Shown: in pieces, positions 24,335-34,700 of the stretch
How positions within the stretch are numbered: the first letter of the stretch is position 1
Layout of the letters: every line of letters begins with the position of its first letter
Assembly (NCBI GenBank): GCA_002424605.1
Contig: DIKQ01000011.1
Location: 62,001-126,000 of the forward strand
From: Cloacimonetes bacterium UBA5614
GTDB lineage: Bacteria > Cloacimonadota > Cloacimonadia > Cloacimonadales > Cloacimonadaceae
DNA length: 64,000 bases
Reading direction: 5' to 3'
The notes under the pieces: generated by a model
Seen by the model: only the letters and a program-made list of their open reading frames with translations
Told to the model about the DNA's origin: nothing
The model's database searches: none
Translations under genes and position numbers: made by a program

Positions 24335-27300
24335 ATGAAAAGATGGATAACCCTGATACTGGCAGTGCTGCCCCTGATTCTGGCAGCCAGCCTTAGCATC
24401 AATGTGGAGATTCCGCAATGGAATCTGACCGACAGAAACCAGGACGCCCTGCTGCCCCTGATAATGGAACCGGGCAATCCCGCCCTGCCTTTTTACCCCG
24501 TTAAGGTCCTCGTCCCCATGGGCGAAAAAGTGACGGGCGTAAGCGTTAACCTCAATTCTGACAGGAATATGCGCAATGATATCAGCCTGGATTGGGTGCG
24601 CCAGCCTCAACCCATCTCACTGCCTGCTCCCGACCTGACTCTCAGGAATCCGGCTGTCTGGAACAACGATGCGTTTTATCCCACGCAGGATTTTTCCTAT
24701 ATGGGCACCCAGCAGTGGAAGGGTTATACCATTGCCATAATAAACGTTTATCCCTGGCATTACAATCCCGTTACCAAACTGCTGACCTATGCCTCCGGAG
24801 CTGAAATTGTCATCAGCACGGAACTTGATGTGCGTCTGCAGGCAGAACAGGACAGGATGCTCATTTCCAATGACAGGATACACAATCTGCTCGGAAAAAC
24901 TGTGGCAAATCCTGAATTGGCTGTAAGTTACACTAAAACCTACAGACATGTTCCCGCCTATCGCGATATCAATCCCAACCAACCCAAACAGATGATAATC
25001 GTAACTTCTCAGAACCGGCTTGCCTGGTTTGCCGATTACGTTACCTGGAGAAACGGAATGGGTATTTCCACCGGTATCTTTGCCATTGAAGACATTCTGG
25101 CTGAGTATGGCGGAGTGGATAACCCCGATAAACTGCGAAACTTCATCCTGGACGCCTACCTCACCTGGAATTCCACTGCTACGCCTCTGGAATATGTCAT
25201 CCTCGCAGGTGACGATGAATTTATCCCTGTAAGGGGTTTGTATGGACAGGTAGGGCAGACTGTGGACAATTTTATGCCCAGCGACCTTTATTTCGGATGC
25301 CTGGACGGCACCTGGAACGATGACGGCGACAACCTGTGGGGCGAGTATCCGGCTGACAATCCGGACCTTTTGCCTGAGGTTCATGTGGGCAGGTTCCCGG
25401 CAGAAACCCAGCTTGAATTTGAAAACATCATGCGCAAAACCATGTATTACACAGACAACAGCACTTTCAGCAACAACATAGCCATCATGTATGGCGAAAA
25501 CCTGAACTGGAATCCCGTTACCTGGGGCGGAGATTATAAGGATGACGTAGCTCAGTATATTCCGAACGGATACCATCTGGAAACCCATTACCAGAGAGAC
25601 GGAACCTATACTCCTGAAATCGTCTGGGATACCATCAACAGCGGCGCTGCCATCATGAACCACATGGGGCATGCCAATGAGGTCTATCTGATGGGGCAGA
25701 GCAACGGCACCATTCAGGCGCTTCAGAACGAAGAATACGGGTTTCTTTATTCACAGGGCTGCTATCCGGCTGCCTTTGACCAGCGTACCAGCGGAGACGG
25801 AGAATGCATCGGCGAACACCTTGTCATGGCTTCCGGCGCGCTTTTTGCCTTCATCGGCAACACCCGCTACGGTTGGTATATGCCGGGCAGTATCAACGGA
25901 CCCAGCCAGTATTTTGACAGGCAATTCTTTATCGGTATGTTCCAGCAGGGGCTCTTCGATATCGGAAGCGCTATGGAATATTCCCTTTTGCAGAATATAA
26001 ACAACGCCACGCAGTCATCCGTTATGCTCTGGTGCTACTACGAAACCATCCTGTTCGGAGACCCCTCCACGCAGGTAAAACTGCCCAATCCGGATTTGCC
26101 AAACCTGACTATGGACTCCTACCGGTTTGACGACAGCGAAGGTGACGGCGACGGCAACCTGAATCCCGGGGAAACAATCCGTCTCTATCCGCGTGTGCGG
26201 AACCTTCCCGGCTGGGGCACTGCCTATGATGTCTTCATTACTACAGAAGACATGCCGGCAGGGGTTACCCTTACCAACTGCCATATCAGCCTGCCTCAGC
26301 TTCCTGCCGGAGCAGTGGCGGATACCACCCTCTTCATCCGTTTTGAGCTTCCGGAAGATATGTCCTTTGGTACCTATAACTTCAAGATTAGATTAGTCGC
26401 CTATGATTCAGTTTCAGGTCTGGCAGTCTGCGAGAAACGCTTTCCCGTCACAATGTCCATCACCCTGCTGGACAGTCACTTTCCGTGGGATTTCTTTTTT
26501 GCCGGAAAATCCGCCCCCATGGTGGGAGACCTGCAATTTGACGAAACCAGCCAGATTCTCTATGTGGATGTAAATGGAGACGGACACTTTATCAACCGGT
26601 TTGGACAGACCATCGGCGGCTTTGAATTCAGCACCGATGAAAACATCAACCGCAGCTTTGCCTCAGGGATGTACGAAATCGTCGATACTCCCATGCGGAG
26701 CTATGCCTTCACCAGCCGCACCGGAAAGATTTATGCCCTGGCGCACAGGGACACCACCACCATCCATTATATAAACTACGACACCGGCAGTTCCTGCATG
26801 TTTACACCAGTGATAGCCGATCTGGACAACAACAGCCTGAGCGAGGTGATTGCCTCTGCCCTCAATAAAAAAATATACGCGCTGGATTATGATAACCAGC
26901 TTCTGCCCGGCTTCCCGGTTGAATTAACAGCCATTACCGGCAGCGAACTGGCAGTAGCCGACCTGGACGGAAACGGCACCAAGGAAATAATCGCAGGAAC
27001 TGCAGACGGCAAGCTCTGGGTTATCGAGCACAACGGAGCCGTCAGGACAGGTTTTCCCGTGCAGCTTACCGGCTCTGTAACAGGTTCTCCCATCGTTCTG
27101 GATAACAACAGGATTGTAGCCGGCACCCGCAATCATTTCTACGTGATAAATCCCGACGGCACTATCTTTACGGACAGACAGGTTTCCGGAGATATGGCTG
27201 GGGGCGCCATCCCGGTGGATATTGACCGCAACGGAGAACTGGACATCGTATTCGTTACTGCCAGCGGCTGGCTCTATGCCTGCAGGCAGGACGGCAGCGA

Positions 27301-27961
27301 TATCGGCAATTTCCCTGTTTACACGGATGCTTTCTTCAACTGCCCTCCTTTGGCTGCGGACGTTGATGGCGATGACCGCTATGAAATCATCCTGCAAAGC
27401 CACCTGAACAGCATCTATATCTACAACCACGATGCTACTCCGGTTACTGGATTCCCCTTTACAATGAACTTCAATGGCAGCACTCCCGCCACCCTTACCG
27501 ACTTTGACGATGACGGAAACTATGAGCTGATTACCGGCTATTCCAATGGCGTTCTGGTTATAAAACTGAGACGCCCGCTGGGTAATCTGGATGCCTGGAC
27601 CTCTTACCGGGGAGGGGACAGCCGTCAGGGAAGCTTTGCCTCCACAGGATTCACTTCCAATACTGACGAGGTAGCCATTACCGAACTGCGCCTGGCTGCC
27701 GCCTACCCGAATCCCTTCAATCCCATGACCACCATCAGTTTCTCTCTGCCCAAAGCCGCGCAAAACGTGGCTCTCATCATTTACAACAGCAAAGGGCAGA
27801 AAGTGAAGACCTTATTCAGCGGCACAGCCGACAAAGGCAGTCATAGCCTGGTCTGGAACGGAACCGACGACATCGGAAGGTCGGTGGGCAGCGGTGTATA
27901 TTTCTACCGTCTGAACGCTTCCGGCCAGAGTCTGTCCCGTAAGATGCTGTTGTTAAAATAA
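24335..27961 (+). CDS. Secreted C25 (gingipain-like) cysteine peptidase with FG-GAP repeats and sorting domain
   Basis: 1208 residues. A signal peptide (MKRWITLILAVLPLILAAS) and propeptide precede the C25 catalytic domain (about 200-600). The His-Cys dyad is visible as His443/His446 (MNHMGHAN) and Cys476 (YSQGCYPAAF). Then come a CARDB/FG-GAP-like beta-propeller with repeats such as VADLDGNGTKEIIAGT and VDIDRNGELDIVF. The last 80 residues, opening AAYPNPFNPMTTISFSLPKA and ending KMLLLK, are the FlgD-like / type IX-type sorting domain. It is probably exported to the outside and anchored or released by a PorU-like sortase. Catalytic residues fit a working enzyme; specificity is unknown. A SagB-like gene follows after 72 nt. 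Confidence 0.88.
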   Translation: MKRWITLILAVLPLILAASLSINVEIPQWNLTDRNQDALLPLIMEPGNPALPFYPVKVLVPMGEKVTGVSVNLNSDRNMRNDISLDWVRQPQPISLPAPDLTLRNPAVWNNDAFYPTQDFSYMGTQQWKGYTIAIINVYPWHYNPVTKLLTYASGAEIVISTELDVRLQAEQDRMLISNDRIHNLLGKTVANPELAVSYTKTYRHVPAYRDINPNQPKQMIIVTSQNRLAWFADYVTWRNGMGISTGIFAIEDILAEYGGVDNPDKLRNFILDAYLTWNSTATPLEYVILAGDDEFIPVRGLYGQVGQTVDNFMPSDLYFGCLDGTWNDDGDNLWGEYPADNPDLLPEVHVGRFPAETQLEFENIMRKTMYYTDNSTFSNNIAIMYGENLNWNPVTWGGDYKDDVAQYIPNGYHLETHYQRDGTYTPEIVWDTINSGAAIMNHMGHANEVYLMGQSNGTIQALQNEEYGFLYSQGCYPAAFDQRTSGDGECIGEHLVMASGALFAFIGNTRYGWYMPGSINGPSQYFDRQFFIGMFQQGLFDIGSAMEYSLLQNINNATQSSVMLWCYYETILFGDPSTQVKLPNPDLPNLTMDSYRFDDSEGDGDGNLNPGETIRLYPRVRNLPGWGTAYDVFITTEDMPAGVTLTNCHISLPQLPAGAVADTTLFIRFELPEDMSFGTYNFKIRLVAYDSVSGLAVCEKRFPVTMSITLLDSHFPWDFFFAGKSAPMVGDLQFDETSQILYVDVNGDGHFINRFGQTIGGFEFSTDENINRSFASGMYEIVDTPMRSYAFTSRTGKIYALAHRDTTTIHYINYDTGSSCMFTPVIADLDNNSLSEVIASALNKKIYALDYDNQLLPGFPVELTAITGSELAVADLDGNGTKEIIAGTADGKLWVIEHNGAVRTGFPVQLTGSVTGSPIVLDNNRIVAGTRNHFYVINPDGTIFTDRQVSGDMAGGAIPVDIDRNGELDIVFVTASGWLYACRQDGSDIGNFPVYTDAFFNCPPLAADVDGDDRYEIILQSHLNSIYIYNHDATPVTGFPFTMNFNGSTPATLTDFDDDGNYELITGYSNGVLVIKLRRPLGNLDAWTSYRGGDSRQGSFASTGFTSNTDEVAITELRLAAAYPNPFNPMTTISFSLPKAAQNVALIIYNSKGQKVKTLFSGTADKGSHSLVWNGTDDIGRSVGSGVYFYRLNASGQSLSRKMLLLK

Positions 27962-28033
27962 TACAATGTGGTTTCAGCTTGCTGTTGCAGAATAGCCACA
28001 TACTGTTGTAAATAATATACAGGCGGAGTATAA

Positions 28034-28942
28034 ATGGATATCAAAAAGTTTTACTACCTGTACTTCAAGGTGCGGGACGAAGCCAAAGACGTTATCCTGA
28101 AAGAGGCAGAACTCTCTGAGGAAGAATACGCAAGGTTCGAGGGAGAGCTGGCTGAAGAGGTCAGTCTCATCAAATCGGAACGTTCCAACCTGACGGCAAT
28201 AGGCGCTGATTTCGTTCATTATACCAGATACATATACGAATCTGCTCCCGACACTGCCAAAGGCGTTATCCGTCCTGACGCAGTTTCTCCCTGGAGCGGT
28301 GAAATCCTGCAGCTTCCGGCTGTGGGCGTAATAGACAAGCCTGAGATGAAGCTCTGGGACGCCATCGAAAAGAGGCGCAGTCTGCGCTCCTATGCAGACA
28401 AAGCTTTGACCCAGGCGGAGCTTTCCTTCCTGTTGTGGTCAACCCAATGGGTGCGTGATTTCCGCTCCAATGAAAAGGTGGAAGTCGCTTTCCGTAATGT
28501 TCCGTCTGCCGGAGCCCGCCATCCCTTTGAAACCTGGCTGCTTATCAACAAAGTAGATGGTATCAGGCCGGGACTTTATTATTACCATCCCATCAAGCAC
28601 GGGCTGGTTCTGTTCAAAGAAGGTGCCGAGTTGGCTGAAACCGTCTGCCATGCCTCTTTGGACCAGGAAATGGTGAAGACTTCTGCCGTCACCTTCATCT
28701 GGGTTGCCATCCCCAAACGCACCACCTGGCGTTACAGCCAGAGGGGTTACCGCTATCTGTACATTGATGCCGGCCATGTGGGTCAAAACCTGCACCTGGC
28801 AGCGGAAGCCATTGACAGCGGAGCGTGCATGATTGGCGCTTATTATGATGAAGGCATGAACGAAATCCTCGGACTGGACGGCAAAGACTCCTTCGTCATC
28901 TATATGGCGAGCCTCGGAAAAAGAATCCCGCCCGAAGCATAA
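28034..28942 (+). CDS. SagB/ThcOx-type nitroreductase-family oxidoreductase
   Basis: 302 residues. The nitroreductase fold is preceded by an N-terminal helical extension (about 1-105). The FMN-binding RRSLRSYADKALTQAELSF, the region VPSAGARHPFETWLLIN and DAGHVGQNLHLAAEAID are the SagB-type motifs. This subfamily oxidises azoline rings to azoles in RiPP pathways, but many stand-alone members act in metabolism with unknown substrates. No precursor peptide, YcaO cyclodehydratase or transporter is visible here, so a RiPP role is unproven. It lies between a C25 peptidase and a large surface protein. RBS GGCGGAG upstream of the ATG. Confidence 0.82.
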   Translation: MDIKKFYYLYFKVRDEAKDVILKEAELSEEEYARFEGELAEEVSLIKSERSNLTAIGADFVHYTRYIYESAPDTAKGVIRPDAVSPWSGEILQLPAVGVIDKPEMKLWDAIEKRRSLRSYADKALTQAELSFLLWSTQWVRDFRSNEKVEVAFRNVPSAGARHPFETWLLINKVDGIRPGLYYYHPIKHGLVLFKEGAELAETVCHASLDQEMVKTSAVTFIWVAIPKRTTWRYSQRGYRYLYIDAGHVGQNLHLAAEAIDSGACMIGAYYDEGMNEILGLDGKDSFVIYMASLGKRIPPEA

Positions 28943-28958
28943 CTCCCTCCTCTTTTAA

Positions 28959-29022
28959 TGCGTGAACAATACGGGAGCTTTCTTCCCGCATTGTTCACGT
29001 ATCATTCCCGTATCAAGCATGT
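28959..29022. repeat. Palindromic 11-nt-periodic intergenic element, copy E (GTGAACAA type)
   Basis: CGTGAACAATACGGGAG ... CCCGCATTGTTCACG forms a long stem, followed by TATCATTCCCGTATCAAGCA. It replaces the CCTCGATACC unit of the commoner type by a CGTATTGTTC unit but keeps the spacing. It lies between two plus-strand genes. Confidence 0.8.
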
Positions 29023-29123
29023 GGTAAAATTGCAACATCTATGGCTCTTTTGGGAAGCGAAAAACCTTGGTAAAATCTTCGTAACAGACTGCAATAAAAT
29101 ACGGTTAAACAAACAGGCATAAT

Positions 29124-29141
29124 ATGGAACAGGCTTTGCGT
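29124..29141 (+). promoter_or_regulatory. Sigma-54-like promoter candidate
   Basis: ATGGAACAGGCTTTGCG has GG (29126-29127) and GC (29138-29139) separated by exactly 10 nt, with TGG-AC and TTTGC matching the -24/-12 consensus well. It lies about 60 nt upstream of the surface-protein start. Confidence 0.4.
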
Positions 29142-29202
29142 TATATCTGTCCTGAGACTGATGGGATAATTCTATCTTTATTAGTTAGAGGAGACAAGAG
29201 AG

Positions 29203-31500
29203 ATGAAAACGAGAGATTTGGTCCTATGCCTGTTACTGCTGCTGACGCTTTCGACAGGACTGCACGCACTTGATGTGACAGTGGGCGCCGGCAACCAGCA
29301 GAACAGGAAGCCATTTGACTTTTTCTATCGCTTCAGCCTGTTTGAAGCCATCTATTACCCTGAGGAAATCAATACTGCCGGCTATATACATTCGATTTCC
29401 TATTATAACAATTTTCCAAACTGGAACTTTGCGAACCAGCATGTCCAGCTCTGGATAGGCACCACCGACCTGCCAGATTTATCCTCCGGCTGGGTGCCGT
29501 CCAGCCAACTCCAGATGCTGTTCAACGGCACAGTCAATTTCCCGAGCGGACAAAACCAGATTACCATCACCCTGAACCATCCCTTCCTATATACGGGCGG
29601 AAACCTCGTAATCCTGACCAGGAGTCCAGGGATGACGGTCACTCCCGTCACTCCGCTAAACTTTTACTGCCAGACCATCGGGACAGCCCGCGCCCGGGAC
29701 TTTTACTCCAACTCCATCAACCCCGACCCTGCCAATCCTCCCATGTCCGGCATCAACCTCACACTGTCCGGCCAGTTCGCCAAAACCACCTTTCACTTCA
29801 ATGAAACACCCATCACCTATGACCTGGGAATCACGGCTTTCAGCGGACCGCAGACCATGACCCTGGGCAATGAATATACCCACAGCGTTTCTGTCAGCAA
29901 CCTCGGAACCACCTCCCAGTCAGACTACACCGTGAAGATTTATGACTGGAATCACACGGAACTTGCCTCAGCCACAGGCGTTTACCTTGCTTCCGGAGCA
30001 GGAGCAGAAATACCGGTGGTCTGGACACCCGGCGCTGCCGAGGGCTACTCCTCCGTCTATGCCAAGGTTCTGTCTTCCAATGATATGAACAGGTTCAATG
30101 ACACATCCCAGCTAATGGACGTCCTCTTCCTGCCAGACGATGACGGGGGAATCACTCCGCCTAATCCTGTAACTGCCAGGATACCCATTGATTTCAGCCG
30201 CAAAAACAGCTTGTTTGAGACTATCTTCCCGGCTTCCTGGCTGGAATACCAGAATTTCAACGGCAACCGCCAGATAACGGGAATCAAGCTTTATACGGCT
30301 TTTGCCGAAAACCTGCCTGCCAAACCCGTGAAAGTATGGCTGGGAACCACCGGACTTACCGACCTGACAGCCGGCTGGATTACCTCCGGGCAGATGACCG
30401 CCGTCTATGACGGAACGATTGATTTCCCCATTGGGAACAGCTCCATAGACATTGCTTTCCAGACGCCCTTTTTCTATACGGGCGGAAACCTTGTGATGAT
30501 GGTGCAGCGTCCGATGGATGACGTATTCTACGGTAACGGCAATCTCTTTACCTGCTACGCGGGACCTGCAGGCATCACCCGCATGGTCTCCAGCCACAAC
30601 CTGGAATATAACCCTGCCAATCCCCCCGCAGGAACCACTTCCCTCACCAATCAGTATCCTGCGGTCGGCTTCACCTTTGCCTTTGAAAACCTCGGTTCCC
30701 TGAACGGAATCGTTTCCTGCAGCACCGGCCTTCCCATTTCCGGGGCTACGGTCCAACTGGATTACAGCAACATCACAGCCACCACCGATACGCGCGGAGC
30801 TTATTCCTTTGGCTGGCTGCTTCCGGGTACCTACATGGCGACCGTTTCCGCTGCGGGATATGTATCACAATCCAGGGCAGTAACCGTCACAGGCGAAGCT
30901 AACGCCGTGTATAACTTTACCCTGCATCTTGCTACCGACCTGATAGTTACAGGCAGAGTGGTAACCGCCCTGAACCAGGAAATCGGTATTGCCGACGCCA
31001 CTGTGGAAATCACCGGAGCTTTCACCACTGCCGTGTCCACCGATGCAGACGGCTGGTTTACCATCTATGACGTCATCCCAAACCAGACCTATCTCCTGCG
31101 CGCCATGCACCCCTTCTACTTCACCTACTATGGCGAAATCACTGTGCAGAGCCAGAATCTGGATGTGGGATTTTTACCACTGGGGATTGACACTACTCCC
31201 GTGGAACAACCCATGGCAGAGGTTTTCACAGCGCTCAAGCCCAACTATCCCAATCCTTTCTCAAGCTACACCACCATCTGCTTTGACATCAAGGAACCAG
31301 CGCTTACCACGCTGGAAATCTATAATATTAAGGGTCAGAAAGTCCGGACCTTGCTCAGCGAAATGACCAAGTCCGGCAGTTACAACCTTGTCTGGGACGC
31401 CAGGGATACCTCCGGAAAGCGCGTTTCAGACGGAATATACTATTTCAGAATGACCTCAGGTAGAATCTCACAAACCCACAAAATGGTGCTTCTGAAGTAA
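29203..31500 (+). CDS. Modular secreted surface protein with sorting domain (paralogue 1)
   Basis: 765 residues. After a signal peptide (MKTRDLVLCLLLLLTLSTGLHA), a repeated module of about 170 residues occurs twice. Copy 1 (about 24-190) has FYRFSLFEAIYYPEEI, YIHSISYYNNF and VQLWIGTT. Copy 2 (about 310-480) has FSRKNSLFETIFPASWL and VWLGTTGLTDLTAGW. Between them lies a CARDB-like segment (SVSNLGTTSQSDYTVKIYDW). Two carboxypeptidase-regulatory-like beta domains follow (SGATVQLDYSNITATTDTRG; ADATVEITGAFTTAVSTDAD). The last 85 residues are a FlgD-like sorting domain ending KMVLLK. It has no catalytic motif I can see. RBS AGAGGAG. Probably an adhesin or binding protein; see the adjacent paralogue. 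Confidence 0.85.
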   Translation: MKTRDLVLCLLLLLTLSTGLHALDVTVGAGNQQNRKPFDFFYRFSLFEAIYYPEEINTAGYIHSISYYNNFPNWNFANQHVQLWIGTTDLPDLSSGWVPSSQLQMLFNGTVNFPSGQNQITITLNHPFLYTGGNLVILTRSPGMTVTPVTPLNFYCQTIGTARARDFYSNSINPDPANPPMSGINLTLSGQFAKTTFHFNETPITYDLGITAFSGPQTMTLGNEYTHSVSVSNLGTTSQSDYTVKIYDWNHTELASATGVYLASGAGAEIPVVWTPGAAEGYSSVYAKVLSSNDMNRFNDTSQLMDVLFLPDDDGGITPPNPVTARIPIDFSRKNSLFETIFPASWLEYQNFNGNRQITGIKLYTAFAENLPAKPVKVWLGTTGLTDLTAGWITSGQMTAVYDGTIDFPIGNSSIDIAFQTPFFYTGGNLVMMVQRPMDDVFYGNGNLFTCYAGPAGITRMVSSHNLEYNPANPPAGTTSLTNQYPAVGFTFAFENLGSLNGIVSCSTGLPISGATVQLDYSNITATTDTRGAYSFGWLLPGTYMATVSAAGYVSQSRAVTVTGEANAVYNFTLHLATDLIVTGRVVTALNQEIGIADATVEITGAFTTAVSTDADGWFTIYDVIPNQTYLLRAMHPFYFTYYGEITVQSQNLDVGFLPLGIDTTPVEQPMAEVFTALKPNYPNPFSSYTTICFDIKEPALTTLEIYNIKGQKVRTLLSEMTKSGSYNLVWDARDTSGKRVSDGIYYFRMTSGRISQTHKMVLLK

Positions 31501-31507
31501 CAGCAGA

Positions 31508-31528
31508 AAGTTAGATCTCCTCTAACTT
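31508..31528 (+). other. Hairpin just after surface-protein stop
   Basis: AAGTTAGA, loop TCTCC, TCTAACTT. No T-run follows, so it is not a classical terminator. Its TCTCCTCTAACT strand is a perfect complement of the RBS region AGTTAGAGGAGA of the same gene. Confidence 0.5.
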
Positions 31529-31530
31529 GC

Positions 31531-31597
31531 TCAATGCGAGGGGTCTTCGAGGGGGTATCGAGGAGATTCCCCACGATGACCCCTCGCTGTATGCAGG
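31531..31597. repeat. Palindromic 11-nt-periodic intergenic element, copy F
   Basis: The units run TGCGAGGGGTC, TTCGAGGGGG, TATCGAGGAGA, TTCCCCACGA, TGACCCCTCGC, with the standard GGAGATTCC centre. It ends in TGTATGCAGG and lies between the two surface-protein paralogues. Confidence 0.8.
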
Positions 31598-31692
31598 AAA
31601 GACAACGCACCTGGCTGGAAAATGACAATCCATCTATATGTAAATTAATCAGATAAGACCATCTCTGACCGCTTTTCAGCTTATGGCTATAT

Positions 31693-31721
31693 TTGACAAA
31701 CAATCTGCTTTGGGGAATAAT
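31693..31721 (+). promoter_or_regulatory. Sigma-70-type promoter for the second surface-protein paralogue
   Basis: TTGACA (31693-31698), 17-bp spacer, AATAAT (31716-31721). The gene starts 65 nt downstream. Confidence 0.55.
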
Positions 31722-31786
31722 TATTGCTTGACAAAACAGGGATACAGCTTTTTTGTCTGAACATCGGAAAAAGGGAGGGAACTGAG

Positions 31787-34700
31787 ATGATGAACAGACC
31801 TTTGTGCCTTGCCATTGTATTGTTTATGCTGCTGGCAGTCAATCTACTGCCGGCGGTGAGTGTCACTATCGGAGCGGGTGATGAGCTTGCCCGTCTGCCT
31901 TTTGACCTGTATTACCGCTTCTCGCTCTACGAAACCCTGTATTATCCTGCCGAGATTGACACCAGCGGTTACATCCATGCCGTGACCTATTACAACAACT
32001 TCACGGGCTGGAGTTTTCCGTCCTTCAACGTTCAGGTCTGGATGGGAACCACCACCCAGAATGATTTGTCCGGCGGCTGGATTCCGTCCACCCAGCTTAC
32101 ACAGGTCTTTGACGGGATTGCCTGCTTTCCGCAGGGAGAAAATGAAGTAACCATCAACCTGACAACGCCTTTCCATTACACAGACGGTAACCTCGTGGTG
32201 ATGACCCGCAATCCCTTTATGAATACCTGGCCGACTTCCGCCCTGAACTTTTACTGCCAGACCATTGGCACAAACAGGGCGCGCAACTACCGGTCAGACA
32301 CTTCCACTCCTTTTCCGGAGAACCCGCCTGCCACGGGATATACCCTGACAGGGCAGTTTCCCAAGACCACCCTGCATTTTACGGATGAACCCTTTGCAAA
32401 TGACCTGGCAGCCCTGTCTTACACGGGAAACGTCACCCCTTCCGTGGTCGTTGCAAGCTTATATCCGGTCAGTATCTATAACGCCGGCACCAATGCCCAG
32501 AGCACCTATCAGGTGAAACTGCTGGATGCCGATGAGAATGAACTGGCATCCGCCGCCGGAACCGCCGTAAATCCCGGACAGACCGTGGTTGTAATTGTCA
32601 GCTGGACTCCCACGGTGCCGGGTCCCATCAACGTCCATGCCAAAGTGATTCTGGCCGGTGACGGGAATCCCCTGAACGACTCATCGCATTTCCTGATGAT
32701 GGTGGTCCAGCCGGGAGGGGTTATCATAGACCCGCCCTGGCCAGACACCACGGCGCGCGTGCCGGTGGATATGTATTGGAAAAACAGCTTGTTCCAGACG
32801 GTCTTTCCGCATAACTACTATTACCTGTCCACAATCGATTCTCCCTGTCATCTCACATCCATCTCGTTTTACAATAACTTTATTACCAATCTGCCCCATC
32901 TGCCCACCCGCATCTGGCTGGCAAACACCACCCTGACCGACCTGACAGCCGGCTGGGTGCCTTCCACTGAAATGACGCTGGTCTTTGACGGCAATGTGAA
33001 CTATCCAAACGGTACTAACGCCATAGCCATCAACCTGCAGACGCCTTTCTTTTATACCGGCGGCAACTTGCTGATGCTGGTGCAGCGTCCCATGGACTAC
33101 CAGTATTACAGCATTAATGATGTTTTCGCTGCCTATACCTCCACACAGAATCTATCCAGGCGCGCCTATAGCGATACACAGGCCTTTGACCCCGCCAATC
33201 CTCCTGCCGGAGACGGCTCTCTCTACAACATCTATCCCAAGACCTCCTTTGGTTATATGGTGAATTCTATCGGCTCTCTGGCGGGAACCATTGTAAACGG
33301 ACTTGGCACTCCCCTGCAGGGAGCGGTCGTGGTTTTGGAAAGCACCGGCCAGCAGGCAACCACTGATGAGACCGGTTATTACAGCTTCAATGCCGTTCCT
33401 GCGGGAGAGCATCAGATAACGGTTTCGAAGCAGGGATACATCAGCCAGACGCTTACAGCCACCATTACCGCCGATAACCTGACTGAACTGGACGTCATTC
33501 TGCTGCCTGTAAGTTTTGTCTCGGTGACGGGACGGGTGGTGGAGGGAAATCTGCCCACTCAGGGAGTTTCTGGAGCCGAAGTATCGCTGACCACCGTTCC
33601 TCCGGTAACTGTGCTTACCAATGCGCAGGGGTATTTCAGCTTTGCCGGAGTGGGCGTGAACAGCAGCTATTACCTCAGCGTTGCCAAGCCGGGTTACCAG
33701 AGCACCGGCCAATGGATAAGCGTCACCGATGCCGACCTTGACGTGGGGGATTTGCCTTTGACAGAACTGATAATTCCGCCATACCACGTGATTGCCGGTG
33801 GCAGCGGTCAAAGCATAAACATTACCTGGAATGCCCCCTACACAGGAGACGGGGAGGTCATTCACTGGGATAACGGCACCAGCAGCATGGGCATAAACAT
33901 GTACAACAACCAGGGACAGCCCCAGCCCTTTGAGATTGCCATCCGCTTCACTCCCGACGATTTGGAGCCCTATGCCGGAATGACGCTGAACAGCGTACGC
34001 TTCTATGCCCGAAGCGCCACCAGCCAGCACACCATCAAGGTCTGGACAGGCGGCAGTATGTTTAACCCCGGCACGCTGATTCTGGAACAGCCGGTCACCA
34101 ACCATACCAACAACGCCTGGAACACAATCCCGCTCAACACACCTGTCTTTATTTACGGATTTGAGGAGCTCTGGATTGGCCTCAGCTTCACTGCTTCCCA
34201 GGCTGGTCCCGCTTCCTGCGACAACGGTCCCGTGCACAACTGGCAGGGCAACCTGGTAAACTCCGCCGGAAGCTGGTACACTCTCTACAATATTCTGCCC
34301 GACTGGGTCTATAACTGGAATATCCAAGGCATCCTGAACGTAAACTACCGGGATGCCGGCGAAAGAGACGAACGCAACCTGCTGGGATACCGCATCTGGC
34401 GTCTGAAAAGCGGTGAGGAAAGCGACGAATCTCTCTGGACATCGTTGTCCCCCAATCCATTCCAGGGCACCCTTTACCAGGACTGGTTCCAGCCCGGACT
34501 GGGTTCCTTTGGCTATAAATGGGCGGTCAAAGCCTGTTATTCCGGCGACCAGATATCCGCTCCCGCCTTTTCCAACGGTGTCGTAATGGGACTCTATGCC
34601 GGAATCTGCTGTGGAACCGTTACCAACTCTGCGAACGGACAACCGGTGGAAGGGGCTTTGGTGATGATTGATACACCTGCCGGGGCAAACTACCAGACGG

